From IMG/VR virus record IMGVR_UViG_3300045240_000053, positions 1 to 47,003 of that record: a stretch of DNA of 47,003 bases; one strand, given 5' to 3'. This document shows, one piece after another, positions 1-6,687 of this stretch. The notes under the pieces are model-generated. The model did not search any database. It had not been told where the DNA came from and was given only the letters and a program-made list of their open reading frames with translations. Origin of the DNA: a virus. Position 1 is the stretch's first letter; each line of letters starts with the position of its first letter. The position numbers and the translations under genes are program-made.

Positions 1-203
1 ACCTCGGCGGCGCGAACCTCCACGCCGCGGACCTCTACGGCGCGAACCTCGACGGCGCGAACCTCCACGCCGCGGACCTCGGCGGCGCGAACCTCCACGG
101 CGCGAACCTCGGCGGCGCGAACCTCGACGGCGCGAACCTCGACGGCGGTAGCGCGACCTGGCCGAACGGCTTCGATCACATCGCGGCGGGGGTGCGGCCA
201 TGA
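1..203 (+). CDS. Pentapeptide-repeat protein, C-terminal part (5' end cut by window edge)
   Basis: The reading frame is open from base 3 to the TGA at 201-203. It encodes about 10 tandem A(N/D)Lxx units ([19 protein letters not shown] and so on), then a short non-repeat tail ending in AAGVRP. A(N/D)Lxx repeats are the signature of the right-handed quadrilateral beta-helix of pentapeptide-repeat proteins, some of which (Qnr, MfpA) mimic DNA and bind gyrase. The start is missing. The matching N-terminal part is the open frame at 46441-47003 at the other end of the window. Bases 1-16 equal bases 46988-47003, and collapsing that overlap joins the two frames without a shift. The stop overlaps the next start (ATGA at 200-203). 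The target of the protein is unknown. Confidence 0.85.
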   Translation, partial: LGGANLHAADLYGANLDGANLHAADLGGANLHGANLGGANLDGANLDGGSATWPNGFDHIAAGVRP

Positions 204-319
204 CCGGTATTACGGCGGCCCAGTGGCGCGCCGAGGCCCAGGCGCTCCTCAGCTTGGGGCAGATCGCGGCCCAGCGTGGCGCCCAGCGCGCGCTCGAGGG
301 AATCGAGAATTCCCGATGA
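200..319 (+). CDS. Small hypothetical protein, 39 aa
   Basis: The ATG at 200 overlaps the stop of the pentapeptide gene (ATGA), and its own TGA at 317-319 overlaps the next ATG at 316. The product begins MTGITAAQW and is a short, alanine- and glutamine-rich, probably helical peptide ([15 protein letters not shown]). I recognise no family. Support comes from the head-to-tail coupling at both ends, which is the pattern of the real genes in this block. A longer frame-3 reading from 223 across this stretch has no comparable start signal. Confidence 0.55.
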   Translation: MTGITAAQWRAEAQALLSLGQIAAQRGAQRALEGIENSR

Positions 320-681
320 CCACCTTCGCGAGCTTCCCGCCGTTCTGGGCTGAGGGTCTGAACACTCACGCCTCGAAGGCGCACCTGGCCGCGACTCGCC
401 GCTCCGGGGACAAGGGCGAGAGCTGGTGTGGATTCGTGCTCGACATGACGAAGCCCGCGCCGTACGCCGAGCGTTGCAAGCTGTGCCTGAAGAAGCTCGC
501 CGACTACACCGACCAGGCGTCTCAGCCGGTTCCCGAGTTGGTGACCGAAGTCGTGACGATCCAGGTCACTCGCCCGAGCGCGTCGCCGGACAGTGCGACC
601 GAGTACCTTTCCCGCGTCCTGGTCCGCAAGGTCTCCTGGGCCGTCGCGATCGTCGGCCAGCCAGAATCGAGTGAATCATGA
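316..681 (+). CDS. Hypothetical protein with Cys pair, 121 aa
   Basis: I start this gene at the ATG at 316, which overlaps the stop of the 39-aa gene. An upstream in-frame ATG at 223 would add a low-complexity Arg/Ala stretch and no ribosome site. The product contains a CKLC pair near residue 55 and a C earlier (SWCGF), suggesting a small metal-binding or disulfide site. The C-terminal half has alternating beta-like segments (VTEVVTIQVT, VSWAVAIVG). The stop overlaps the next start (ATGA at 678-681). Function is unknown. Its position suggests an early accessory gene translated from the same message as the pentapeptide protein. Confidence 0.7.
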   Translation: MTTFASFPPFWAEGLNTHASKAHLAATRRSGDKGESWCGFVLDMTKPAPYAERCKLCLKKLADYTDQASQPVPELVTEVVTIQVTRPSASPDSATEYLSRVLVRKVSWAVAIVGQPESSES

Positions 682-1409
682 CCGTAACGCGCGCCGGTAC
701 CTGGAACGACGCCCAGAAGGGCCTCCGGGTCCAGGCGAAGGACGGCTCGGTCTGGACCCTGGAGCGGATGACGTTCGAGGATGGCGTGATCTCGGTCACG
801 ATGGCGAGCGAGGTCGATCCCGGCCGTACAGTCGTCGTCAACCCGGCCAGCTACGGCGACCCGATCACGATTGTCGAGACGCTCCCGTTCGCCGCCGGCG
901 TCGCGATGGACGAGGCCGCGGTCCGGACCCGCGGCCAGCTCCTCGCCGCCGAGACTCTCCAGCGTCACAGGGACGAGCTGAAGGCGAAGCTCGCGGACGC
1001 CGACCGGATCGCCGCGGAAGCCCTCGCGAGGGCCGCCAATCACCCGCCCAGCGCCTCGGCGGCTCAAGCCGCGGTGAACTACGCCGACTCGCTCCGGACC
1101 GCGGATAGCGTGCCGTACGTCGCGCCGATGCCCGAGATCCAGCCCGAGACGGCGCTCGCTCCCGCTACGGCCGAAGCGGCCCCTTTGCAGACGCCCGGCG
1201 ATGTTTGGCCGTCGCCGCCCGCGGATGACTGGACGGAAGGCGAGATGCTCGCCCACCTATTCCTTTTCCATGGCGACTGGGCGACTGGACAAACGACCGC
1301 GAAAAGCGGTAAGAAACTCCTGGTGGAGCTTCACGAGCGCCACCAGGCGGCAACCGAGGCCGGTCACACGGCGGGCCTCGCTCATTTCCACCGATCGAAG
1401 GAGAGCTAG
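678..1409 (+). CDS. Hypothetical protein, 243 aa, His-rich C-terminal motif
   Basis: The ATG overlaps the preceding TGA. The N-terminal third is beta-rich (GTWNDAQKGLRVQAKDG). A helical segment of about residues 88-130 follows, rich in Ala, Arg and Glu. Then comes a Pro/Ala linker and a C-terminal section of about residues 190-243 with regularly placed histidines (HLFLFHGDW, LHERHQ, GHTAGLAHFH). The His pattern could bind metal, but no known catalytic motif is evident. It is followed after 5 nt by a coiled-coil gene with its own GGAGAGC ribosome site. I do not recognise the family. Confidence 0.7.
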   Translation: MTVTRAGTWNDAQKGLRVQAKDGSVWTLERMTFEDGVISVTMASEVDPGRTVVVNPASYGDPITIVETLPFAAGVAMDEAAVRTRGQLLAAETLQRHRDELKAKLADADRIAAEALARAANHPPSASAAQAAVNYADSLRTADSVPYVAPMPEIQPETALAPATAEAAPLQTPGDVWPSPPADDWTEGEMLAHLFLFHGDWATGQTTAKSGKKLLVELHERHQAATEAGHTAGLAHFHRSKES

Positions 1410-1414
1410 GCGCA

Positions 1415-1690
1415 ATGCTCACAACTGACCAGAAGTCCAAGAAGATCGCGAATGCCCAGAAGCGGATCGACGCGCTCCAGGCTCGGGTCGATCGGATCGC
1501 GAAGCTCCAGGACGTCTCCGCGGAGTTGGCGTATGAGAAGGCCCAGCTCGCGGTCCTCCGCGAGGCGCCCGTCTCCGACTCGACCTCGACCGTCGTCGAC
1601 GTCCAGACGACGCACAACGCCGAGCCGGTCCAGGAGGCGCTCCCCGAGGCCGTCGAGCCGGAGCCCGTCGCGGCGCCGACCTTCGCCTAG
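1415..1690 (+). CDS. Small coiled-coil protein, 91 aa
   Basis: The ATG at 1415 is preceded by GGAGAGCTAGGCGCA. Residues about 8-50 form an uninterrupted charged heptad-like helix (KSKKIANAQKRIDALQARV, then a second helix), probably a coiled coil. The last 40 residues are an acidic, Pro/Ala-rich, probably disordered tail. It could act as a small scaffold or adaptor. No family is recognised. It precedes a 119-nt leader and the Cas4-type nuclease. Confidence 0.65.
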   Translation: MLTTDQKSKKIANAQKRIDALQARVDRIAKLQDVSAELAYEKAQLAVLREAPVSDSTSTVVDVQTTHNAEPVQEALPEAVEPEPVAAPTFA

Positions 1691-1809
1691 CAAGCTCCTG
1701 GCCGGGCGCATGACTACCGCCGCGGTCTTCGGAATTCGCGCAGGGGTGCCCCAGCGTCCGGCCAGGTCCCGCTCGTCCCGATCCACTCCGTCACCAGGGG
1801 CGCAACGCA
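1691..1809 (+). promoter_or_regulatory. Structured leader with 16-nt element shared with 4270-4285
   Basis: This non-coding stretch contains a GGGG-tg-CCCC mini-hairpin at 1743-1752. It ends with TCCGTCACCAGGGGCG at 1787-1802, 8 nt before the nuclease ATG. The same 16 bases occur at 4270-4285, just before the SWIM gene. Most other genes here use GAAGGAGC instead, so this looks like a second type of translation-initiation leader. Its function is inferred. Confidence 0.45.
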
Positions 1810-2754
1810 ATGGCGCAAGTAGTAGATGAAATCGTCGAGCTAGGTCCTGTCGACCTGCCGATGCCGACCTTCCGCAAGCCGAGCGAGGCACCCTGGCCCG
1901 GCCAGGACTCCAGCCAGCCCGAGCGCCCGTTCCGGCCGCACGTCTCCGCGAGTCAACTCTCCAGCTTTACGGGTTGCGGCCACCGCTTCTACCTGGAGCG
2001 CGTCGTTCCCCAGGAGGAGCGTGCAACGCCGCTCCCGGCCTGGGCCTTGATCGGCGGGACCGCGATACACAAGACCTTCGACGAGATCGTCGTCGAGGGC
2101 CTGAAGGGCAACGTCGCCGCCGCGGAGGCGATCTTCCGGGCGAACTTCGCCGAGGAGGTCATCCGTAAGATGGACGACGTACCGAATCGCGCCGAGTGGC
2201 GCGCTTCCGGCCGCGCCTCGAAGGCGTACCCGGACAAGGAGAATCGCGACTGGTGGGCCGAGAACGGCGCCGCCCAGTGCGTGAAGTTCGCGACCGTCTA
2301 CGACTCGCCCTTTCTCCCTGGTCGCGTCGTCTCGGTCGACGGGAACTTCCTGATCGAGGTCGAGCATCTCGTCGAGATCGGCGACGGGCCGCCCGTGAAG
2401 GGCTACATCGACGCCGTGATCGAGCTCCCAGACGGCTCGATCATCCCGCGGGACTACAAAAGCGGGAAGGCGCCCGAGGATGCGATCCAGCTCGCCAGCT
2501 ACGCCCTCGCGATGCACGAGCTTTACGGCGTCGAGCCGACCACGGGCGAGTACCTCCTCACCCGCAAGATGGTCGCGGCGACCTGGGATCTCCGGCCGCT
2601 GACGCGCGCCGTCATGGCCGGGCTGTACGAGAGCCTGGAGAAGGCGAAGGCGTCCGGGATCTACCTCCCGCGGCCGTCGTCGTTCTGCTCCGCCTGCCAG
2701 GTCAAGGCCGCCTGCATCTACCGGCCCCAGGAGGAGGCGAGCTCCGATGACTGA
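1810..2754 (+). CDS. Cas4/RecB-type PD-(D/E)XK exonuclease with Fe-S cysteines
   Basis: This 314-aa protein is predicted to be a single-strand exonuclease acting in phage replication and recombination. Visible signatures are VSASQLSSF with C56 near the N-terminus, H87 in GTAIHKTF, D201 in GYIDAVIE, the D215-Y-K217 catalytic pair, the QLASYALAMHELYG motif with Q227, and a C-terminal cluster C293-x2-C296-x5-C302. C56 plus this cluster matches the four-cysteine Fe-S site of Cas4/AddB-like nucleases, and H-D-D-x-K-Q matches their active site. No cas1 or cas2 gene or array is present, so it is a stand-alone phage enzyme. Residues 21-28 (FRKPSEAP) recur at the N-terminus of the product of 3647-4189. 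The stop overlaps the next start by 8 nt. Confidence 0.9.
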   Translation: MAQVVDEIVELGPVDLPMPTFRKPSEAPWPGQDSSQPERPFRPHVSASQLSSFTGCGHRFYLERVVPQEERATPLPAWALIGGTAIHKTFDEIVVEGLKGNVAAAEAIFRANFAEEVIRKMDDVPNRAEWRASGRASKAYPDKENRDWWAENGAAQCVKFATVYDSPFLPGRVVSVDGNFLIEVEHLVEIGDGPPVKGYIDAVIELPDGSIIPRDYKSGKAPEDAIQLASYALAMHELYGVEPTTGEYLLTRKMVAATWDLRPLTRAVMAGLYESLEKAKASGIYLPRPSSFCSACQVKAACIYRPQEEASSDD

Positions 2755-3100
2755 GCCGGTCGACCTGACCGCGCGGATCGCCGAGGCGAAGCGGCTCCAG
2801 GCCGAAGCCCAGGCCCGGCTCGACGCCGCGGCTCGTCAGTTCAGGCATCACGCCGACCAGGCGCTCGGCGTCGTCCAGGCCGACCAGCTCCGCAAGCTCG
2901 CCGCGACCGTGCCCGACTTCGAGCTGAACACGGTCAGCTTCCTGGCCGATCCGCGCTTCGCCTACAGCGCGCGCAACCTCCCGCCGTTTCCGCGGCCGTC
3001 CCGGCGCCGGCGGTTCCGGGCATGGCGCCGGGCCTGGGTCAGTCACGCTCGGCTCGTCGTCGCGAGCTGGATCCTCGGCTATGACCCCAGCGACCGATGA
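2747..3100 (+). CDS. Hypothetical helical, basic-tailed protein, 117 aa
   Basis: The ATG lies inside the end of the nuclease gene, an 8-nt overlap that indicates coupling. Residues about 8-55 are strongly helical (RIAEAKRLQAEAQARLDAA). A Pro/Arg-rich basic segment follows (PFPRPSRRRRFRAWRRAW), then a hydrophobic patch (ARLVVASWILGY). The basic patch could contact nucleic acid or the inner face of the membrane. No family is recognised. The stop overlaps a short membrane-peptide gene. Confidence 0.65.
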   Translation: MTEPVDLTARIAEAKRLQAEAQARLDAAARQFRHHADQALGVVQADQLRKLAATVPDFELNTVSFLADPRFAYSARNLPPFPRPSRRRRFRAWRRAWVSHARLVVASWILGYDPSDR

Positions 3101-3162
3101 GCTGGCTTCTGCTGGCGATCGGGGTCGTGTACGGCTGGATCCGCGGCGGCCAGCGGCGCTAG
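3097..3162 (+). CDS. 21-aa membrane micropeptide
   Basis: The ATG overlaps the preceding stop (ATGA at 3097-3100). The product is one hydrophobic helix followed by a positively charged end (MSWLLLAIGVVYGWIRGGQ then RR), the shape of a single-span membrane peptide. It ends one base before the repeated promoter element at 3164, which closes the first transcription block. The call rests on coupling and hydrophobicity only. Confidence 0.45.
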   Translation: MSWLLLAIGVVYGWIRGGQRR

Positions 3163-3163
3163 T

Positions 3164-3195
3164 CACTTGACGATCGTCCAGCGTCAAGGTACGGT
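3164..3195 (+). promoter_or_regulatory. Repeated-family promoter, copy 1, with operator-like dyad
   Basis: The -35 box is TTGACG at 3167-3172, followed by a 17-nt spacer and TACGGT at 3190-3195. The core CACTTGACGATCGTCCA is identical to the copy at 46346 and contains the perfect palindrome GACGATCGTC. In this copy CTTGACG (3166-3172) is also mirrored by CGTCAAG (3182-3188), so the -35 region lies in an inverted repeat. It faces the gene at 3236. Control by a DNA-binding protein is inferred. Confidence 0.75.
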
Positions 3196-3235
3196 TCATC
3201 CAGAAGCGAATCGACTCGAAGTGAAGGAGCACGAC

Positions 3236-3520
3236 ATGCACGCTCTCCCGGACCGGCTCACGCTCGGCGAGCACGCCGAGATCAACGTCTACCGCTCGCA
3301 CTTGATCCAGAGGCTCTCCGCGGTCCAGGACGAGGCTCGCGCCGGGCTCCTCGCCGAGTGGCGAGCGATCTCCGCGAAGATGGACGAGATCCTCGCGGAC
3401 GGCTCGTACAACAACGACGCTCACGCCCGCTGGTCGAAGCTCAATCGTCAGCGGGCCGAGATCGACGCCCGCATGGACCAGCTCTCGATCATGTACCCGA
3501 AGTTTCTCGACGCGCTCTGA
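3236..3520 (+). CDS. Hypothetical helical protein, 94 aa, single-gene cassette
   Basis: The start is the ATG at 3236, preceded by GTGAAGGAGCACGAC. The TTG at 3167 lies inside the promoter -35 box and is not a start. The product is mainly helical, with two amphipathic segments (INVYRSHLIQRLSAVQDEA and WSKLNRQRAEIDARMDQL). It is the only gene between the promoter at 3164 and the nested hairpin at 3532-3585, so it is probably transcribed early and independently. No family is recognised. Confidence 0.75.
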   Translation: MHALPDRLTLGEHAEINVYRSHLIQRLSAVQDEARAGLLAEWRAISAKMDEILADGSYNNDAHARWSKLNRQRAEIDARMDQLSIMYPKFLDAL

Positions 3521-3531
3521 CCCCCCGACGT

Positions 3532-3585
3532 CCGCCAGGGAAATTGACTGATCCGCGCTCCACGTCGCGGAGATCGCCCTGGCGG
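3532..3585 (+). terminator. Nested inverted repeats, terminator or attenuator
   Basis: The outer stem is CCGCCAGGG (3532-3540) with CCCTGGCGG (3577-3585). Inside it is a second stem, TCCGCG (3552-3557) with CGCGGA (3566-3571). No U-run follows. A TTGACT hexamer at 3544-3549 lies in the outer loop without a clear -10 partner. The position, just after the 3236-3520 gene, suggests termination or attenuation. Confidence 0.5.
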
Positions 3586-3646
3586 GCTCGGGAGGCCCGA
3601 CCCTCGGACCTTGCCGTTACTCGATTCGATCAGAAGGAGCTACACA

Positions 3647-4189
3647 ATGGGATTCTCCAAGCCCAGCGAGGCGCCCGGCGGCGGCGGCATCGCCGCGTAC
3701 GAGAAGGCGCTGTGCATCTTCGCCTTCAAGGGCCGCGGCGAGGCCGAGACCGACTTCGGCACGAAGGCCTATGTCGAGGTCGACATCGACGTCGTGGAGG
3801 GCGCGGTCGAGATCGCCGCTCGTCTCGCGGCGCCGTGCATGTCGACGCCGACGAAGCTCGGTCTCCAGCCGAGCGCGCTCCAGACGAAGGCGGGTGACTC
3901 AGAGGAGGGCGTCCGGATCTTCCAGGGCTGGATCAAGGGCGCGTTCAACGGTCAGACCGTCGGCGGGCTCGTGCTCGGTCGGGCGATCGTCTTCTTCGAG
4001 GAGACGAAGCAGTCAAAGACGCCCGCGCCGGTCTGGAAGCTCGTCGACGCAACGCCCCAGGAGGAGGCCGCCGCGACGGCCTATCTGACCGCGAAGGCGG
4101 CCCGGAACCTCTCGAAGCCGTCGGAGAGCCCGGCTCCTGCCGAGCCCGCCGCGGCCCCGCTCGCGGCTCAGGCTGGTCCCCAGTTCTAG
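3647..4189 (+). CDS. Possible ssDNA-binding protein, 180 aa
   Basis: The ATG at 3647 has an ideal ribosome site (AGAAGGAGCTACACA). The N-terminus is MGFSKPSEAPGGGG, followed by a mixed alpha/beta domain (residues about 18-140) with IFAFKGRGEAE and VRIFQGWIKGAFNG segments. The protein ends in a disordered Pro/Ala/Ser tail (KPSESPAPAEPAAAP). A compact domain plus flexible tail, next to a Cas4-type nuclease and a SWIM protein, is the usual setting of phage ssDNA-binding or annealing proteins. No motif proves this, so the function is an inference from context. The KPSE(A/S)P motif occurs at both its ends and in the Cas4-like protein. Confidence 0.6.
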   Translation: MGFSKPSEAPGGGGIAAYEKALCIFAFKGRGEAETDFGTKAYVEVDIDVVEGAVEIAARLAAPCMSTPTKLGLQPSALQTKAGDSEEGVRIFQGWIKGAFNGQTVGGLVLGRAIVFFEETKQSKTPAPVWKLVDATPQEEAAATAYLTAKAARNLSKPSESPAPAEPAAAPLAAQAGPQF

Positions 4190-4289
4190 CCTGAGCCGTA
4201 CGCCCGGCCGGGCTACCGCTGGGGCCGCGTGAACGTTACGCGGACAGCGCCGGGCCCGGCCGGGCATCCTCCGTCACCAGGGGCGAACC
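4190..4289 (+). promoter_or_regulatory. Structured leader, second copy
   Basis: This 100-nt non-coding leader contains CCGCGT/ACGCGG (a perfect 6-bp stem with a GAACGTT loop) and the self-complementary GCCCGGCCGGGC. It ends with TCCGTCACCAGGGGCG at 4270-4285, the same 16 nt as before the Cas4-like gene. It probably controls translation of the gene at 4290. No promoter is convincing here. Confidence 0.4.
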
Positions 4290-4634
4290 ATGGCACTACC
4301 CGAGGACGTCGGCTACGTCACGAAGAAGGCGCACGTCAAGGCCGAGCTCCACCCGGAGATCGTGGCCAAGTTTCTGCCCGAGCACGGCGTTTTCACCGTC
4401 CCGAGCTTGACCCGGCCCGCGGCGGCCTACCAGGTCGCCGTCGAGTGCCGGGCTGACGGGATCGTGTGGTTTAGCTGTAGCTGTCGCGCCGGTCAGTACC
4501 GGGATAATTTTCCACTTCCGTGCGTACATGCTTCGATCGCCGGGCGCTTGCTCGGCGACATGCTCCACGAAGTCATCTATCGCGGGCTCACCGGTCTCTG
4601 GTACCCGCGCCCACCGAAGGAGCTAGCCCCGTGA
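4290..4634 (+). CDS. SWIM zinc-finger protein, 114 aa
   Basis: The protein carries the SWIM signature CxCx(n)CxH as C63-S-C65, then C78-V-H80. It is embedded in the usual pattern of strands (YQVAVECRADGIVWFSCSC) and a following helix (HASIAGRLL). SWIM domains bind DNA or protein partners and often accompany recombination factors and transposases. Here it lies between a putative ssDNA-binding protein and small zinc-type proteins, in the recombination part of the early block. The start is the ATG after the TCCGTCACCAGGGGCG leader. The stop overlaps the next GTG (GTGA). Confidence 0.75.
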   Translation: MALPEDVGYVTKKAHVKAELHPEIVAKFLPEHGVFTVPSLTRPAAAYQVAVECRADGIVWFSCSCRAGQYRDNFPLPCVHASIAGRLLGDMLHEVIYRGLTGLWYPRPPKELAP

Positions 4635-4906
4635 AGATCAAGCGCAACCCGTTGACCGCCTTCATCTGTGCGGAGTGCAGGCGCTGCACCAAGGATACCG
4701 TCCAGCTCCTCACCATCCAGGATCGGGTCGCCATGGTCGACCCGGACGAGCGCGCCGAGATCGAGCGCCAGGCGATCGACGCCTTCGCGGCCGACCTGGC
4801 TCGCTCCCTTGCCCGTGCCGAGATCCAGGCGATGCATGGCGGCATGGCGACCCCCGTCGAGATCCTCCAGGCCCGCCGCAAGTTCTGGATCGGGGTTCGG
4901 GCGTGA
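4631..4906 (+). CDS. Small Cys-rich protein, 91 aa
   Basis: The GTG at 4631 overlaps the SWIM gene stop and is preceded by GAAGGAGCTAGCCCC. The N-terminal CAECRRC is a compact cysteine knuckle. The rest is an acidic then amphipathic helix (DERAEIERQAIDAFAADLA). The zinc site is incomplete with three cysteines, unless another residue or a second subunit completes it. No family is recognised. The stop overlaps the next start (GTGA). Confidence 0.65.
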   Translation: MKIKRNPLTAFICAECRRCTKDTVQLLTIQDRVAMVDPDERAEIERQAIDAFAADLARSLARAEIQAMHGGMATPVEILQARRKFWIGVRA

Positions 4907-5130
4907 GGCGCCCTCCAGTCGGGCGAAGCGAGGCGAATCTGCTCTGGCTGGCGCTCGGGCTCCTGACGCTCCGCCTCACTGACGGCTCGATCGTGGGGAA
5001 CGTCTGGCTCGAAGTGGCCGCCTGGATCGTTATAGCTACGGCGCTCCTGGACGGCGCGGTGCCGACCTGGATCCGGCGTCACGAAGACCGAGCCCGTGCC
5101 TTCGTGGCTCGTCAGCGGGCGAAGCGATGA
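4903..5130 (+). CDS. Small membrane protein, 75 aa
   Basis: The GTG at 4903 overlaps the stop of the gene before. There are two hydrophobic segments, LLWLALGLLTL (residues about 13-24) and WLEVAAWIVIATALLDGA (about 35-53), followed by a basic tail (RAFVARQRAKR). This suggests a two-span inner-membrane protein with a cytoplasmic basic end. The stop overlaps the methyltransferase start (ATGA). The role is unknown. Confidence 0.6.
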   Translation: MRRPPVGRSEANLLWLALGLLTLRLTDGSIVGNVWLEVAAWIVIATALLDGAVPTWIRRHEDRARAFVARQRAKR

Positions 5131-6380
5131 GCTACCGCCAGCTCGGGCCCGCGAATCTCCACGTCGGCGACTGCCTCGACGTCATGCGCGAGCTGGCCGA
5201 CTGCTCGGTCGACTCGATCGTCACCGACCCGCCGTACGGCCTCGGCTTCATGGGAAAAGCATGGGACGATCTGCCGCCCAGCGAGGAGTGGGCGAAGCAG
5301 TGCCTCCGCGTGCTCAAGCCTGGAGGCCATCTTCTCGCCTTCGGCGGGTCGCGAACCTGGCACCGCCTCGCGGTTGCCGTCGAGGATGCGGGTTTCGAGA
5401 TCCGCGACAGCATCGCCTGGCTCTACGGCTCGGGCTTCCCGAAGTCGCTCGACGTCTCGAAGGCCATCGACAAGGCGGCGGGTGCCGACCGCGAGGTCAT
5501 CGGCGAGCGAGTCAAGCTCCAGTCCTACGGGGCGAACGAGACGGGCGACGTTAACGAGGTCTACGGTGGCGGGCCGGACAAGGGGGGCGTTCAGCAGATC
5601 ACCGCCCCCGCGACCGACGATGCGAAGGCGTGGCAGGGCTGGGGGACCGCGCTCAAGCCAGCGTTCGAGCCGATCGTCGTCGGCCGCAAGCCACTCGTCG
5701 GCACGGTCGCAGCGAACGTCCTCGCCCACGGTACCGGGGCGCTCAACATCGACGGGTGCAGAGTAGAGACGGCGGACAACCCCAACGGTGGCGCCTACTC
5801 CGGTGACAAGCGTCAGCGTGACGAATATGCGAGTGCCGATAGCGCCCCGGGTGCCGTGCCGATGTCTCGCCTAAACAGGGGCATTGGAGAGTATGTCCAG
5901 CCGCCCGGTCGCTGGCCTGCGAACGTGGTCCTGGACGAGAGCCAGGCCGCCGAGCTGGACGCGCAGAGCGGAACAACAAGGTCAGGGCAATACCGCGAAG
6001 AGCGCGGTTCAGGTGGCATTTGGGCCCCTGGCGACGGCGTCCCGGTAGGCCCTCAGTACGGCGACTCGGGTGGCGCGTCGCGGTTCTTTCCGACGTTCAA
6101 GTACCAGGCGAAGGCGCCGAGCCGCGAGCGCCCGAAGGTCGACGGCGTGGCCCATCCAACCGTGAAGCCGCTGGAGCTCATGCGCTGGCCGGTCCGGCTC
6201 GTCACGCCGCCCGGCGGAACGGTCCTCGAGCCTTTCGCGGGCTCGGGCACGACCGTCGAGGCGTGCCTCTTGGAAAACGTCTTCTGTGTCGCGATCGAGC
6301 GTGATCCGAGCTACGTCCCGTTGATCTTGCATCGGGTCGAGCGCGTGCTCGGCATGACGCCCGGCTGGTTAAGTCGATGA
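5127..6380 (+). CDS. Beta-class DNA N4/N6 amino-methyltransferase
   Basis: This 417-aa protein methylates adenine or cytosine amino groups using S-adenosylmethionine. The catalytic motif DPPYG is at residues 34-38, near the N-terminus. The SAM-binding motif EPFAGSGTT lies near residues 369-377, with AIERD after it. This IV-before-I order defines the beta class. The central 250 residues hold the variable target-recognition region. PTVKPLELM before motif I is also typical of phage and restriction enzymes. No restriction endonuclease gene is adjacent, so it is a solitary methylase. It probably protects phage DNA from host restriction or marks it. The start overlaps the preceding stop. Confidence 0.92.
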   Translation: MSYRQLGPANLHVGDCLDVMRELADCSVDSIVTDPPYGLGFMGKAWDDLPPSEEWAKQCLRVLKPGGHLLAFGGSRTWHRLAVAVEDAGFEIRDSIAWLYGSGFPKSLDVSKAIDKAAGADREVIGERVKLQSYGANETGDVNEVYGGGPDKGGVQQITAPATDDAKAWQGWGTALKPAFEPIVVGRKPLVGTVAANVLAHGTGALNIDGCRVETADNPNGGAYSGDKRQRDEYASADSAPGAVPMSRLNRGIGEYVQPPGRWPANVVLDESQAAELDAQSGTTRSGQYREERGSGGIWAPGDGVPVGPQYGDSGGASRFFPTFKYQAKAPSRERPKVDGVAHPTVKPLELMRWPVRLVTPPGGTVLEPFAGSGTTVEACLLENVFCVAIERDPSYVPLILHRVERVLGMTPGWLSR

Positions 6381-6532
6381 ACCGCTTCTACGTCGAGCGG
6401 CGGCCTGGCTGGTTCGTCGTTCGTGACCGCTCTATGGGCCCGCGCTGGATCGCTTTCCGCTACCACCGTCGGGCGATGGCCGTCGAGGTCGCCGCCGCGC
6501 TTAATGGCGCCCACCGTACCCGCGCGCGATGA
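6377..6532 (+). CDS. Small basic protein, 51 aa
   Basis: The ATG overlaps the methyltransferase stop (ATGA), and its own stop overlaps the next ATG at 6529. The product is Arg/Trp-rich and basic (FYVERRPGWFVVRDR, then RWIAFRYHRRAMAVEVAAAL). This is typical of small phage proteins with a three-stranded sheet plus one helix. The role is unknown. Coupling at both ends supports it as a true gene. Confidence 0.55.
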   Translation: MNRFYVERRPGWFVVRDRSMGPRWIAFRYHRRAMAVEVAAALNGAHRTRAR

Positions 6533-6687
6533 GGGAGCGCTGGCGCTACCGCGGCGTCGAGCGGATGCCCTGGTGCGACAAGGACGGCACGGCGACGATG
6601 ATCCGCTGTTACATCTGGGTCCGTCTCGGCTGGGGTGACGTCGTTATCGAGCGCTGGCGCACGCCCGTCGAGAGCTTCTGGCCGTGA
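6529..6687 (+). CDS. Small Trp/Arg-rich protein, 52 aa
   Basis: This gene runs from the ATG at 6529, inside the previous stop, to the TGA at 6685-6687, which overlaps the GTG of the endonuclease VII gene. The sequence (MRERWRYRGVERMPW, then CYIWVRLGWGDVVIERW) is aromatic- and Arg-rich with two cysteines, and looks like a small beta-sheet protein. No family is recognised. It shares composition with the 51-aa protein before it, so the pair may be related. Confidence 0.5.
   Translation: MRERWRYRGVERMPWCDKDGTATMIRCYIWVRLGWGDVVIERWRTPVESFWP

Noticed and set aside
223-315. Upstream ATG at 223 for the 316-681 gene.
   Set aside because: The extension is low-complexity (Arg/Ala/Gly), lacks a ribosome site and overlaps the coupled 39-aa gene.
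1810-2754. Cas4-like nuclease considered as part of a CRISPR adaptation module.
   Set aside because: No cas1, cas2 or array is present. Stand-alone Cas4/RecB-type nucleases are common in phages.
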